This document shows, piece by piece, positions 18,451 to 29,598 of a stretch of 64,000 bases of DNA (positions are counted from its first letter, which is position 1; each line of letters begins with the position of its first letter). Both the position numbers and the translations under genes were made by a program. The notes below the pieces were generated by a model. It searched no databases. It was not told where the DNA came from and saw only the letters and a list, made by a program, of their open reading frames with translations. Source of the DNA: Acidocella aquatica (GTDB lineage Bacteria > Pseudomonadota > Alphaproteobacteria > Acetobacterales > Acetobacteraceae); NCBI RefSeq assembly GCF_030160635.1, contig NZ_BSOS01000067.1, forward strand, positions 124,001-188,000. Reading direction: 5' to 3'.

Positions 18451-18630
18451 TCGTAAGCCCTTCCCTGTTCATGTTAATAAGCTAAGTAACTCAGTAACAG
18501 CGCTGATCTTATCACGCAAAAGTTATCCAAGTATACAAAATATTAACTTCCGCTCACCCACCGGCCACAACCCGGCCAGACGGCCCGGCCTCTTGGCGCG
18601 GAGGCGCCGGTTCACTAAACACAGTCCATA

Positions 18631-21210
18631 ATGTCAGACACTGAAACCACCCGTTACGATTTCGCCACCGCCGAGCCGCATTGGCAGGCCGCCTGGGAGG
18701 CCGCCGCGCTATTCAACGCCGCGGACACCCCCACCTCCGGCAAGCCCAAATATTATGTGCTGGAGATGTTCCCCTACCCCTCGGGCAAAATCCACATGGG
18801 GCATGTGCGCAACTACACGCTGGGCGATGTCGTCGCCCGCTACAAGCGCGCCAGCGGGTTTGATGTTCTGCACCCCATGGGCTGGGACGCCTTCGGCCTG
18901 CCCGCTGAAAACGCCGCCCGCCAGCGCAAGACCGACCCCGCGAGCTGGACCTACGCCAACATCGCCACCATGCGCGGCGAGCTCAAGCGCATGGGCCTCT
19001 CGCTCGACTGGTCGCGCGAGTTCGCCACCTGCGACCCTGAATATTACGGCCAGCAGCAGAAAATCTTCCTGGATTTCTGGGCAAACGGCCTGGTCGAGCG
19101 GCGCATGAGCGCCGTGAACTGGGACCCGGTGGACCACACCGTGCTCGCCAACGAACAGGTGATCGACGGGCGCGGCTGGCTCTCGGGCGCCCCGGTCGAA
19201 AAAAAGAACCTCTCGCAATGGTTCCTCAAAATCACCGATTACGCCGAGGATCTGCTGGAGGGATTAAAAGACCTGCCCCGCTGGCCCGAGCGGGTGAAGC
19301 TGATGCAGGAAAACTGGATCGGCCACTCCCAGGGCGCCGACGTCACCTTCGCCCTCACCGCTCCGGTTGGCGGCATCGATTCAGTCACCGTCTACACCAC
19401 GCGGCCCGATACGCTCTTTGGCATGTCCTTCCTCGCCATCGCGCCCGAACACCCGATCGCCAAGGCGGTTGCCCAATCCAGCACGCAGGCCGCCGCCTTC
19501 CTCGCCGAATGCGCCGCCCAGGGCACCTCCGAAGCCGCCATCGAACAGGCCGAGAAAAAGGGTTTTGACACCGGCCTGACCGTACAGAACCCCCTGAACG
19601 GCCAGACCTACCCGGTCTGGATCGCCAATTTCGTCCTCATGGACTACGGCACCGGCGCCATTTTCGGCTGCCCCTGCGGCGATGAACGCGATTTCGAGTT
19701 CGCCGCCAAATATTCACTCCCCATCCCCATCGTCGTCGCCCCCAGCCTGGAGGCGATCCCCGAACAACTGACCAAAGCGCTGGACGGCGAAGGCATCATC
19801 GTCAACTCCGGCTTCCTCACCGGCCTGCCCACCGCCCAGGCCAAGCCCGCCGCCATCGCCGAGCTGGAACGCCTGGGCGCCGGCAAGGCCGTGCAAAACT
19901 GGCGCCTGCGCGATTGGGGGATCTCCCGCCAACGCTACTGGGGCTGCCCGATCCCGGTGATCCATTGCGCCGCCTGCGGCCCGCAGCCGGTCCCCGCTGA
20001 CCAGCTCCCGGTCATCCTGCCGAAGGACGTCACCTTCGATCGCCCCGGCAACCCGCTGGACCACCACCCCAGCTGGAAGCACGTGCCCTGCCCCAAATGC
20101 AGCGCCCCCGCCACCCGCGAGACCGACACGTTCGACACCTTTATCGACAGCTCCTGGTATTTCGCGCGCTTCACCGCCCCGCACGCCGCATCGCCGACCA
20201 ATCTGGAAGCGGTCAACCACTGGCTGCCGGTCGACCAATACGTCGGCGGCATCGAACACGCGATTTTGCACCTGCTCTACGCAAGGTTTTTCACCCGCGC
20301 GATGCAAAAAACCGGACATGTCTCGCTGAAAGAGCCTTTCGCCGGCCTGTTCACCCAGGGCATGGTGACACACGAATCCTACAAGGATTCCAATGGCAAC
20401 TGGCTCTACCCCGAAGAGGTCGTCAAAACCCCCGAAGGCGCCAAACATGTAGAGACCGGCGAACCCGTCACCGTCGGCCGCATCGAAAAAATGTCCAAAT
20501 CCAAGCGCAACACGGTTGACCCCGGCGTCATCATAGACCGTTTCGGCGCCGACACCGCGCGCTGGTTCGTCCTCTCCGACAATCCACCCGAGCGCGACGT
20601 TGAATGGACCGAGTCCGGCATTCTGGGCGCCAACCGCTTCGTCCACCGCCTCTACCGCCTGGCCCTGACCATCGCCGCCGAGCCACGCGCGGCCCAGCCC
20701 GAGAGCTTCACCGGCGAGGCCAAAAAGCTCCGCCAGCTCACCCACCGCACCATCGCCGCGGTGAGCGAGGCGCTGGATACCTTCACCTTCAACCTCGCCG
20801 TCGCGCGCATCTACGAGCTTTCCGGCGCGCTGGCCGGAGCTTCCCCCACCGATCCCGGATTACTTTGGGCGCGCTTTGAAGCCATCGAGACCATCGCGCA
20901 CCTGATCGCGCCGATGATGCCGCATCTGGCCGAGGAAATCTTCGCAGCCATCCGCCCAAACAGCGGCATGGTCGCCATCAACCCCTGGCCGAAGGCCGAT
21001 CCGGCCTATCTCACCGTCGATGAAGTCACCGTCGCCGTGCAGGTCAACGGCAAATTGCGCGGCACCGTGCTGCTCCCGGCCGGGGCCAAGGCCGATGTCG
21101 CCTTGCCGATTGCCAAGCAGGCTGTCGCGGGCGCATTACTGGGCCAGCTCATCGTGAAGGAAATCTGCGTGCCTGACAGGATCGTGAACTTTGTCGTCAA
21201 ACCCGCGTAA
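18631..21210 (+). CDS. leuS: leucyl-tRNA synthetase
   Basis: 859-residue class Ia aminoacyl-tRNA synthetase charging tRNA-Leu. The HIGH motif reads HMGH (in [15 protein letters not shown]), the KMSKS motif is intact ([13 protein letters not shown]), and the CP1 editing domain and the C-terminal tRNA-binding domain are present at full length. It is followed by lptE, whose start lies inside the last codons of leuS, then holA, the usual alphaproteobacterial leuS-lptE-holA order. Confidence 0.97.
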   Translation: MSDTETTRYDFATAEPHWQAAWEAAALFNAADTPTSGKPKYYVLEMFPYPSGKIHMGHVRNYTLGDVVARYKRASGFDVLHPMGWDAFGLPAENAARQRKTDPASWTYANIATMRGELKRMGLSLDWSREFATCDPEYYGQQQKIFLDFWANGLVERRMSAVNWDPVDHTVLANEQVIDGRGWLSGAPVEKKNLSQWFLKITDYAEDLLEGLKDLPRWPERVKLMQENWIGHSQGADVTFALTAPVGGIDSVTVYTTRPDTLFGMSFLAIAPEHPIAKAVAQSSTQAAAFLAECAAQGTSEAAIEQAEKKGFDTGLTVQNPLNGQTYPVWIANFVLMDYGTGAIFGCPCGDERDFEFAAKYSLPIPIVVAPSLEAIPEQLTKALDGEGIIVNSGFLTGLPTAQAKPAAIAELERLGAGKAVQNWRLRDWGISRQRYWGCPIPVIHCAACGPQPVPADQLPVILPKDVTFDRPGNPLDHHPSWKHVPCPKCSAPATRETDTFDTFIDSSWYFARFTAPHAASPTNLEAVNHWLPVDQYVGGIEHAILHLLYARFFTRAMQKTGHVSLKEPFAGLFTQGMVTHESYKDSNGNWLYPEEVVKTPEGAKHVETGEPVTVGRIEKMSKSKRNTVDPGVIIDRFGADTARWFVLSDNPPERDVEWTESGILGANRFVHRLYRLALTIAAEPRAAQPESFTGEAKKLRQLTHRTIAAVSEALDTFTFNLAVARIYELSGALAGASPTDPGLLWARFEAIETIAHLIAPMMPHLAEEIFAAIRPNSGMVAINPWPKADPAYLTVDEVTVAVQVNGKLRGTVLLPAGAKADVALPIAKQAVAGALLGQLIVKEICVPDRIVNFVVKPA

Positions 21211-21703
21211 ACTCCTCCCCGCGCTGGGCCTGCTCGCCCTCGCCGGCTGCGGCTTCACCCCGCTATACGGCCAGAGCGGAAGTGGCGGCGTCGCGCAACA
21301 GCTTGATAGCGTGGCAGTCGGCAACATCCCCGAGCGCCCCGGCCAGATGCTGCGCGAGAGTCTGGAAACCCAGCTGCACACCGCCGGCGCGCCAGATCGC
21401 GAACTCTACAGCCTCGCCGTAACCTACACCATCGGCACCGCCAGCATCGGCGTGCAGCAGGACACCGCAAGCACCCGCAACCGCCTCACCGCAACCGCCA
21501 ACTGGGTGCTCAGCCCCATCGGCGGCGGCGCGCCGCTCGCCACCGGCACCGCCACCACCGAGAACGCGGCCAACGTCGTCGACCAGCAATATTTCGCCCT
21601 CACCCTGGAGACCGCCACGGTCAACCAGCAGCTGGCCGACACCATCGCCGCCCAGATCACCAGCCAGGTCGCCGCTTATTTCGACACCCACCCAGGCGCA
21701 TGA
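21191..21703 (+). CDS. lptE: LPS-assembly lipoprotein LptE
   Basis: 170 residues with a lipoprotein signal ending LAGC (Cys20), followed by GFTPLYG, the conserved start of mature alphaproteobacterial LptE. LptE plugs the LptD barrel and places lipopolysaccharide in the outer leaflet. It starts at TTG 21191, overlapping leuS by 20 bases. Its place between leuS and holA supports the assignment; sequence conservation is low, as is normal for LptE. Confidence 0.88.
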   Translation: MSSNPRKLLPALGLLALAGCGFTPLYGQSGSGGVAQQLDSVAVGNIPERPGQMLRESLETQLHTAGAPDRELYSLAVTYTIGTASIGVQQDTASTRNRLTATANWVLSPIGGGAPLATGTATTENAANVVDQQYFALTLETATVNQQLADTIAAQITSQVAAYFDTHPGA

Positions 21704-21727
21704 CACCAAAGGGCCGGAATTGGCGAT

Positions 21728-22738
21728 ATGAAGCTTGAGGCCGGGCGCACCGAGGCGTTCCTAAAAAACCCCAACACACCCGCCGTCCTCATCTTCGGCC
21801 CTGATTCCGGTCTCGTCGCCGAGCGTGGGCTGGCCCTGGTCCGCGCGTTCCCCGGCGCGCTGGAAGACCCCTTCCGCTACACCGAACTACACAACCCTGA
21901 CGCGGCCACCCTGCTGGCCGAAGCCACCGCCGCCTCGCTCACCGGCGGCAAGCGCGTGGTGCGCGTGCGCGACGCGCACGAAACCCTGGTGAAGCCGCTT
22001 GAGGCGCTGCTGAAATCCCCGCCGGACGCGCTCATCATCCTCGAGGCCGGCGAGCTGACCGGCAAATCCAAACTGCGCGCGCTGGCGGAAAAATCCCCCG
22101 CCGCCACCGCCATCGCCTGCTACGCAATCGACTCCGCCCGCCTGCCCGGCGTCATCACCGCGCGGCTGCGCGCGCAAAACATCACCATCGAGCCGGACGC
22201 CGCCACCTGGACCGCCAACAACGTCTCCGGCGAAGAGGGCCTGCTGCGCCAGGCGCTGGAAGTCCTCGTCCTCTACGCCGGGGCGGAGCAGCGCCTCAGC
22301 CTCGCCGATGTCTCCGCCGCCCTGGCCGATGGCGGCGATACCTCGGTGCAGGAGGCCATCGACGCCACCATAACCGGCGACCCCGCCGCCACTGACCGCG
22401 CCCTGGCCCTGGCCTATGACGAAGGGCAATCGCCGGTCGGCATCTTGCGCATGCTGCTGGGCGAGCTGATGCGCCTGCGGGTCGCCGCCGGCGCCATTGC
22501 GCAAGGCGCCTCCACCTCCGAGGCCATGGCCGCAATCCGCCCGCCGGTCTTCTTCAAACGGCAAAATCTGGTCACCCGCGCGCTGAACATCTGGTCCCTG
22601 CCCGCCCTCACCGAGGCCATCGCCGCCAGCTTGCGGGCAGAGTCCGCCTGCAAGCAGACCCTCACCCCCGACCAGGCTTTTTGCCGCCAGACCATGCTGG
22701 CCCTCGCCTCGCGCGCCCGCAACGCGGCACGGCGCTAG
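21728..22738 (+). CDS. holA: DNA polymerase III subunit delta
   Basis: 336-residue clamp-loader subunit that opens the beta clamp. The N-terminal domain has the family pattern VLIFGPDSGLVAERG (about 19-33), followed by a three-helix middle domain (FKRQNLVTRALNIWSLPAL). It ends with Arg-Arg and TAG; that TAG is the start of a CTAGTGTCC repeat end, so the last codons may have been set by a repeat insertion. Third gene of leuS-lptE-holA. Confidence 0.93.
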   Translation: MKLEAGRTEAFLKNPNTPAVLIFGPDSGLVAERGLALVRAFPGALEDPFRYTELHNPDAATLLAEATAASLTGGKRVVRVRDAHETLVKPLEALLKSPPDALIILEAGELTGKSKLRALAEKSPAATAIACYAIDSARLPGVITARLRAQNITIEPDAATWTANNVSGEEGLLRQALEVLVLYAGAEQRLSLADVSAALADGGDTSVQEAIDATITGDPAATDRALALAYDEGQSPVGILRMLLGELMRLRVAAGAIAQGASTSEAMAAIRPPVFFKRQNLVTRALNIWSLPALTEAIAASLRAESACKQTLTPDQAFCRQTMLALASRARNAARR

Positions 22739-22809
22739 TGTCCTGCCCCTGAAGTCCGCTGCATCTCACAGCGGACGGAAGGGACAAGCAGGCCACTGAA
22801 AACAAAGCG

Positions 22810-22867
22810 CTAGTGTCCCGTGAGGGAAGATATTTTGATGTTACGAACCTTAAAATCGGGACACTAG
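22810..22867. repeat. 58-base element with perfect 11-base terminal inverted repeats
   Basis: Left end CTAGTGTCCCG and right end CGGGACACTAG enclose 36 bases that show no gene. A partial left end (CTAGTGTCC) also lies at 22734-22742 over the holA stop codon. The right end shares CTAG with the start of MITE-like copy B, so the two elements abut. Confidence 0.8.
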
Positions 22868-22969
22868 AGCCTGATCGCATTAAGTGCGATCAGGCTCTAG
22901 CCATTTTTTCCGAGGGCGATTCACGCTTTCGGCTCGCTCGGTTGCGCGAACCTCAAACAATCGCACTCT
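22865..22969 (+). repeat. MITE-like element, copy B
   Basis: Same orientation as copy A. It begins TAGAGCCTGATCGCA and has a perfect 14-base hairpin arm (AGAGCCTGATCGCA against TGCGATCAGGCTCT), then the GGCTCGCTCGG segment and the end ATCGCACTCTA. Confidence 0.85.
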
Positions 22970-23166
22970 AAGGCTCCTACGCCCCGCTCGGCGCGCCCTT
23001 GCCCACGCCGCCGCCGCGCCCCGCGGAATGTGCCGTAATGGCCACACTTGTTTGATATTATTAAAGAATTTCACGACATCAATTGACAATTCATTAGGGA
23101 AAGCCTGTCATCAGTTTCAAGTGGGCAACCGCGTATAAGCGCCCGCGGGATGTAAGGATTCTGGGA

Positions 23167-24279
23167 ATGTCTAACCGTGGAAAATATCTCCGCGCAGGCC
23201 TGTTCAGCATGGCCCTGCCGCTTGCTGCGTGCTTATGCGCGCCTGCCGCCTTCGCGTCAGACTCGCTTCCCGGTGACGGCATCGCCCCGCCGGTCAACGT
23301 CAACATCGGCATGCTCTACAACATATTCACCAACGCGGGCGGCATCGGCGACATTCACGGCGGCAGCTACAACCAAAACACGCATATCTCCATGGATATC
23401 GTGGTCGGCCGCTACATCCGCACCTTCGATATCAACGGCATTCTCTCCGGCGTGCAGTTTTATGTCCCCTATGCCGGCTTCCTCGGCGGCCAGGAGGCGG
23501 GCATCGCCAACATCCCCGGCCCCTACGTACCAGCACTTGGCGGCCAGTTGCCCTCCTACGGCCCCGGGCGCGCCAACCTCTCGCATAACAGCGGCTTCGG
23601 CCAGCCCTATTTCGGCGTGTTTTCCTACGTGCTCAATCACCCGGCCAGCGGCACCTATGGGGTCATCGCCCCCTGGATCGCACCGCCGCTCGCCACCTTC
23701 AGCCGCGGCGCCAACCTCAACCCCGGCCAGAACACCTGGACCTACGAGCTGGAGCTGGGCTTCCGCACCGTGCTCTGGGGCACGCCCTCCACACCCAATC
23801 TGGCCGTGGAACTCTGGAGCGAAAGCTATGTCTTTGGCGCCAACGCGCAATCGGCCTATGTCTCGCCGGAAGTCTCGGCCAACAACATCCCCGCGATCTA
23901 CAACACCTATAACGCCCTGAGCGGCGGGGCGATCCCCAACACCAACCCGCTCCAATCCAGCCAGGTGATTCCCGCCAGCTTCCATGAACAACCCTCGCAG
24001 GAATTCCGCATCTACCTGCCTTATGAATTCGCCCCCTCCATGGGCGCGTTCATCGCACCAGGCTTCTTCCAGTCTTTCGGCGGCAAGCAGACCTATAATT
24101 TGCAAGGCGGCGGCACGCTCGATTCCGGCAACCGCACCAACGAGACTCAGCTGCGCCTCATCGGCTCAACCTTCCTCTCGCCAACGCTGCAGATCATGGC
24201 CATCGGCGAATACGATCTCGCCTCACACGGCGGCCCGCTGAACCGCAACGTTGAAATCCGCCTCGCAACGTTTTTCTGA
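23167..24279 (+). CDS. outer-membrane transporter-like protein (Phenol_MetA_deg/SphA family)
   Basis: 370 residues. A signal peptide (about 1-30, ending AFA-SDS) is followed by DGIAPPVNVNIGMLYNIF, the typical start of this family, and alternating beta-strand segments ending in a terminal Phe (RLATFF), as expected for an outer-membrane barrel. Members are annotated as transporters of aromatic or lipid-like compounds; the substrate is unproven. It is monocistronic and ends at a strong terminator. Confidence 0.8.
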   Translation: MSNRGKYLRAGLFSMALPLAACLCAPAAFASDSLPGDGIAPPVNVNIGMLYNIFTNAGGIGDIHGGSYNQNTHISMDIVVGRYIRTFDINGILSGVQFYVPYAGFLGGQEAGIANIPGPYVPALGGQLPSYGPGRANLSHNSGFGQPYFGVFSYVLNHPASGTYGVIAPWIAPPLATFSRGANLNPGQNTWTYELELGFRTVLWGTPSTPNLAVELWSESYVFGANAQSAYVSPEVSANNIPAIYNTYNALSGGAIPNTNPLQSSQVIPASFHEQPSQEFRIYLPYEFAPSMGAFIAPGFFQSFGGKQTYNLQGGGTLDSGNRTNETQLRLIGSTFLSPTLQIMAIGEYDLASHGGPLNRNVEIRLATFF

Positions 24280-24295
24280 AACCACTTCCACAAAC

Positions 24296-24326
24296 AAAAA
24301 ACGGGCACCCAGGGTGCCCGTTTTTA
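24296..24326. terminator. bidirectional rho-independent terminator
   Basis: Stem ACGGGCACCC / GGGTGCCCGT (24300-24321) flanked by A5 on the left and T5 on the right, so it can stop transcription from both convergent genes, the outer-membrane protein gene and btuB. Confidence 0.92.
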
Positions 24327-24341
24327 TTCGCCGCATGGCGT

Positions 24342-26333
24342 TCATTCAATGCTCGCGCGCACCCCCAGCAACACCGACGCACCGGGCATCTGCAACCCGT
24401 TCACCGGCTCGAAGTTCGACCCAAGAATGTTCTTGCCCACGGCAAACAGCGTGAACTGGTCATTCAGCCGATACTGCGCGTTCAAATTCACAATCGTCCC
24501 CGGCCGCGAACTGCCGGTGCCCGCGGCAATCGGGTAGCCGTTATTGTCATACAGATAATCGCTGAACCGCCCAACATATTGCACCTGCGGCGTGATGCTG
24601 ACCCCCGGCGCGGGAATAAACGTCAACGCCGCCGAGCCCGCGTTCTGCGGCCGGCGCAACAGCGCGGCGCGCGTCTGCGCATCAATCGCGTTCGTATAGG
24701 TGTAGGTGAAATCCGCGCTCAGCCAGGGCGCCGGATTCAGCACCAGCTCGCTTTCCACCCCCTTGACGCGCGCCTGCCCGATATTGCGCTCCGTCGAGCT
24801 GGTATAGCTTGGCGGCAACGAGACAAAAGTGATGAGATCGCGAATGTCAGACTGGAAATACGTCGCCGAGATGCTCGCGAAATCTCCTTGCCCAAAGCCC
24901 GGAATATCAAACTGCGGCCCGATCTCGAAGCCGCTGCTATACTCGGCCTTCAGCTTCGGGTTGCCCTGATAGGTATATACGCCCGAGCTGTTCTGGCCAT
25001 ACAGATCATACAACGATGGCGCCAGAAACCCGGTGCCATAAGACGCCTTCAGCCGCATATCCGCCTCCGGCACCGCCAGCACGCCGCCCACGCGCCAGGT
25101 AAGCGCATTGCCGAAACTCGAGACAGCATCATCGCGCAGCGCCCCCGTGAGGGTGAGGCGGCGCAGCAATGTCGTCTGCGCGCCCACATGCCCCGCCCAG
25201 GTATGCTGCGAGGCCCCCACCAGCGCCACATACGGAGACCCAAAATACACATCGTTCACCCGCTCATGCGCCGTATCGTTGATATATTCAGCGCCGAACT
25301 GCACCGCGGAATCAGAGGTGCGCCCCACATAGGGCAGATGCACGGTGTTGTTCCACTGCACATCGGTGCGCGTACCATGATACACCTCATCCGCCTGCAC
25401 CTGGTTCGGGTCCGCCGCGTCCAGCAGGTTGGTGTTGTGCAGCGTGTTATCCAGCCGGGCCGCGAACAGCTCCGTGCTCAGCCAGCCGTTAAACAGATTG
25501 CTGGCAACGCCAAGCTTGCCAAAATAATTGGTGTTCTTGTCGTAATTATTCGGATCATCATAGATCGGATAACCCAGATCGGGAAAACCGGCGGTGGTCT
25601 GCTGCGCGCGGCCCACCACATAAACCCGCGTCCCGGGCACCGGCGTATAACCCAGGTTGACCGAGGCAAGCTGCGAGCGGAACGGGTCTTTCACCCCCGC
25701 ATAAACGCTCATGCGCTTTGGCGTGTAGTCAAACCCGGATTCCTCATCCAGCGCGCCGGTCAGCGCGTAATCAAACTTGCCCGACGAGCCTGAAACCATG
25801 GCGCTCGCCTGCCCCTGGCTCGGGAACCCCCCGGCCAGCGTCACGCTCGCCTTCGCCCGGCCAGAACCGCGCAAAGTGATGATATTGATCACCCCGCCGA
25901 TCGCGTTCGAGCCATACAGGCCCGACATCGCGCCCCGCACCACCTCGATCCGCTCGACATCGCTCAGCGTATAATCGCCAAAATTAAAGGCCCCGTTCGC
26001 CTCGGAGGGGTCATTCACCGGCACGCCGTCCACCAGCACCAGCACATCCTCCGAATTGGTGCCGCGGATGAACACGCTGGTCTGCGCCCCAGAGCCACCG
26101 GACTGCACCACACCCAGCCCCGGCACCGCGCTCAGCGCCTGCGCCAGCGTGGTATACCCGCGCTTCTCGAAATCCGCCTTGGTGATAATGCTCACCCCCG
26201 CCGCCACTTTCGCCACCGGATCGGGGATGCGCGTCGCCGTCACCGTCGTCAGCTGCACCCCGCCATCCGCCCACGCCGCCACCGGCAGCAGCGATGCCGC
26301 CAGAAAATACCGCAATAACCCAATCTTGCTCAT
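24342..26333 (-). CDS. btuB: TonB-dependent vitamin B12 receptor BtuB
   Basis: 663-residue outer-membrane receptor. A signal peptide ends near AAWADGG. The plug domain shows TTVTATRIPDPV, the expected TonB-box/plug start, then SVFIRGTNSEDVLVLVDGVPVND and GAMSGLYGSNAIGGVINI, followed by a 22-strand-type barrel. ATG 26333 is chosen because it begins the signal peptide; the open frame extends 66 codons into the leader RNA. A cobalamin riboswitch in that leader makes corrinoid uptake the likely role. Confidence 0.92.
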   Translation of the reverse strand: MSKIGLLRYFLAASLLPVAAWADGGVQLTTVTATRIPDPVAKVAAGVSIITKADFEKRGYTTLAQALSAVPGLGVVQSGGSGAQTSVFIRGTNSEDVLVLVDGVPVNDPSEANGAFNFGDYTLSDVERIEVVRGAMSGLYGSNAIGGVINIITLRGSGRAKASVTLAGGFPSQGQASAMVSGSSGKFDYALTGALDEESGFDYTPKRMSVYAGVKDPFRSQLASVNLGYTPVPGTRVYVVGRAQQTTAGFPDLGYPIYDDPNNYDKNTNYFGKLGVASNLFNGWLSTELFAARLDNTLHNTNLLDAADPNQVQADEVYHGTRTDVQWNNTVHLPYVGRTSDSAVQFGAEYINDTAHERVNDVYFGSPYVALVGASQHTWAGHVGAQTTLLRRLTLTGALRDDAVSSFGNALTWRVGGVLAVPEADMRLKASYGTGFLAPSLYDLYGQNSSGVYTYQGNPKLKAEYSSGFEIGPQFDIPGFGQGDFASISATYFQSDIRDLITFVSLPPSYTSSTERNIGQARVKGVESELVLNPAPWLSADFTYTYTNAIDAQTRAALLRRPQNAGSAALTFIPAPGVSITPQVQYVGRFSDYLYDNNGYPIAAGTGSSRPGTIVNLNAQYRLNDQFTLFAVGKNILGSNFEPVNGLQMPGASVLLGVRASIE

Positions 26334-26460
26334 AACCCGCTCCGCGCCAGCCGCGCGCGGGTTTCCCCCGCATGCGGCACATTCAAAAATGCGACAGAGG
26401 CTCAGGGTCTCTCTCCCTTCCATCCATGGTGCACCCCGCCCATAAACGCGCAAATGTCTC

Positions 26461-26626
26461 GATGCCGGCCGGTCTCCTGGCTCGCGGATTTTCGCGCCCT
26501 CCGCCTTCTCGCCCTCATGGGGCAATGGCATGTGGAGAGAGCTAGCCGCTCACAGTTGCGGGGGCAGCCGCGGATTTTTGATACCGCATTCCCGTTTAAG
26601 CCCGTCATCACAACGGGCCACCGTCA
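26461..26626 (-). ncRNA. cobalamin riboswitch
   Basis: On the minus strand, upstream of btuB, the order of conserved blocks is GGGCTTAAACGGGAATGCGG, CGGCTGCCCCCGCAACTGTG and GAGCCAGGAGACCGGCC, matching the cobalamin aptamer core including the B12 box region. About 125 bases lie between its 3' end and the btuB start, enough for an expression platform that would switch off btuB when cobalamin is bound. Confidence 0.95.
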
Positions 26627-26713
26627 TCTGAACGGGGTGTTAACCCCTTAATACGCCCGCAGGCAAGCCGGGCATGTTTGAATTTCCCGCCGCGCCACGC
26701 TAGACGACCAGGG

Positions 26714-27646
26714 ATGCTCCACCCGCAAACACAAGTAACGGCTGAGCGGGCCTCCAAGCTGCGCCGGTTCGCCAGCCGCGTCACCTTTGTGGTCGCGGTT
26801 CTCCTGCTTGTGGTTAAAATCACCGCCTGGCTCGCCACCGGCTCGGTCGCCCTGCTCTCCTCCACGGTTGACGGGCTGGTCGACGTGGTCACCTCCTTCA
26901 CCACCTTCCGCGCCGTGCGCATGGCCGAGCGCCCGCCAGACCGGCGCCACCGCTTCGGCTACGGCAAGGCCGAGGCGCTGGCCGGTTTCACCCAATCGCG
27001 CTTCCTCTACGGCGGCGCCCTGGTGCTGGCGTTCCAGTCCGTTGAGCGGCTGGCCTTCCCCGATCCGGTGAAGCAGATCGGCTTTGGCCTCTGGGTCGTC
27101 ATCGCCAGCCTGCTGGCCGCCGCCGGGCTGGTGGTTCTGCAAACCTGGGTGGTGCGCCAGACCACCTCCACCGCCATCGCGGCCGACCGCGCGAACTACC
27201 TGGCCGATGTCGCGGTCAATCTCGCCGTGCTGGCAGCCCTGGCGATCATCCATCTCACCGGCTGGAACCGCGTTGACCCCGCCTTCGCCCTCCTCATCGC
27301 CGGCTACATGTACTGGAACAGCCGCTCCATCGACACCGATGTGCTGAAACAACTGCTCGACCGCGAATTGCCGCCCGAAGAGCGCAAACGCATCGAGGAC
27401 AAAGTCCTGGCCTGCCCCGGCGTGCGCGGCGTGCACGACCTGCGGACCCGCCACTCCGGCGACCGGACCTTCGTGGAATTCCACATGGAGGTGGACGCCC
27501 AGCTCACCATCACCCAGGGCCACGCCATCAGCGACGCCGCCGAAGCCGCCGTGCGGGCGCTATTCCTGCCGCAGGTGGTGGAGGTGATCTCGCATCTGGA
27601 ACCAGCCGGCATCAAGGATGAGCGGCTGGACGACCGGGTCAGCTAA
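26714..27646 (+). CDS. cation diffusion facilitator (FieF/YiiP-like) with altered metal site
   Basis: 310-residue inner-membrane divalent-metal/H+ antiporter. Helix 2 keeps the DxxxD pair (VDGLVDVV), but helix 5 reads NYLAD where FieF has HYQSD, so the site-A His is replaced by Asn. The C-terminal cytoplasmic domain is present (GVRGVHDLRTRHSGDRTFVEFHMEVD), including His residues for the dimer-interface sites. ATG 26714 is the likely start; the frame is open 12 codons upstream. Probable efflux of Zn, Fe, Mn or a related ion; the Asn makes the ion uncertain. Confidence 0.88.
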   Translation: MLHPQTQVTAERASKLRRFASRVTFVVAVLLLVVKITAWLATGSVALLSSTVDGLVDVVTSFTTFRAVRMAERPPDRRHRFGYGKAEALAGFTQSRFLYGGALVLAFQSVERLAFPDPVKQIGFGLWVVIASLLAAAGLVVLQTWVVRQTTSTAIAADRANYLADVAVNLAVLAALAIIHLTGWNRVDPAFALLIAGYMYWNSRSIDTDVLKQLLDRELPPEERKRIEDKVLACPGVRGVHDLRTRHSGDRTFVEFHMEVDAQLTITQGHAISDAAEAAVRALFLPQVVEVISHLEPAGIKDERLDDRVS

Positions 27647-27784
27647 AATGGCGCGCGCACCACGGTAACATCCCAACGTCAATAATATTCAACACCCCCG
27701 GCCTTGCGTTGCGTAAAGACCATGGCAATACTACCCAAATCATCCGGCCCCCTCGGGCAAGCCGGAGCGCGGGAGACAAACAAC

Positions 27785-29164
<1,380 letters not shown>

Positions 29165-29207
29165 CCCAAAAAGTGCTGCCCCACAAAGTGCTGCCCCACA
29201 CCCCTTC

Positions 29208-29233
29208 CGTCATGCCAGCGTAAGCTGGCATCC
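29208..29233. repeat. CGTCATGCCAGC palindromic repeat, copy 1
   Basis: Dyad ATGCCAGC-gtaa-GCTGGCAT. Similar units are at 37055-37079, 37094-37119, 47813-47838 and, weaker, 45751-45771. The same general form (CGTCATNCC..GGNATCC) is common between genes in many Proteobacteria. Confidence 0.85.
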
Positions 29234-29273
29234 CCCATCAAACACCCCCCAAAAACAAACCCTCCCAGAATGC

Positions 29274-29303
29274 GTAGGATGGGTAAGCGCAGCGCCACCC
29301 ATC
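29274..29303. repeat. GTAGGATGGGT palindromic repeat, copy 2
   Basis: Same 30-base unit as at 9377, in the same orientation. Together with copy 3 it brackets the AT-richer segment that carries the GIY-YIG-type gene. Confidence 0.85.
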
Positions 29304-29557
29304 AACCGGATGCCGCATAAAACCGGCAGCCAGCCCCCCCGCCCGCCCATCCGTTCACCGCCCGTCAGCTTACGGTCCGCGAAAAGGAATACCGGACATT
29401 CGCTTTACGACGAGGCCGAGCCGGGAGCTGCAGGTCATCTTTCACGACACCCGACAATAAAGGCGGACTTCGCTCTACATTGATTTCAGTTCGCTGCTGC
29501 AGGCCCGCTAGTTACTGAGATGCCAACAGCTTGACTTGATAACAAGCGATCGATTTA

Positions 29558-29584
29558 TTGACTATATTCGACTTCGGTTACAAT
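29558..29584 (+). promoter_or_regulatory. candidate promoter of the GIY-YIG-type gene
   Basis: TTGACT (29558-29563) and TACAAT (29579-29584) separated by 15 bases, shorter than the usual 17. A second TTGACT lies at 29531-29536. The closeness of TACAAT to the ATG at 29599 leaves room for only a short leader. Confidence 0.35.
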
Positions 29585-29598
29585 GATTGGAATATCTT

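Larger units (their letters stand above)
22739..23166. other. repeat-rich intergenic region between holA and the outer-membrane protein gene
   Basis: 428 bases without a convincing gene. It contains a CTAGTGTCC end at the holA stop, a dyad CCGCTG-catctca-CAGCGG at 22758-22776, a 58-base element with 11-base inverted ends (22810-22867), MITE-like copy B (22865-22969) and then a plain stretch carrying the promoter of the next gene. Confidence 0.7.
29165..29598. other. repeat-bearing intergenic region upstream of the GIY-YIG-type gene
   Basis: 434 bases. It holds a short tandem (two copies of AAAGTGCTGCCCCA around 29171-29199), the palindrome at 29208-29233 and the GTAGGATGGGT copy at 29274-29303. 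The rest, from about 29340 to 29560, is more AT-rich than the flanks and contains no open frame that I can support. Confidence 0.6.

Noticed and set aside
18224-18631. 135-codon plus-strand frame after hpnE
   Set aside because: The minus strand of the same segment encodes a recognisable Flp pilin with a ribosome binding site.
29340-29560. Possible tRNA or remnant gene in the AT-richer gap
   Set aside because: No cloverleaf or acceptor-stem pattern and no open frame that resembles a known protein.
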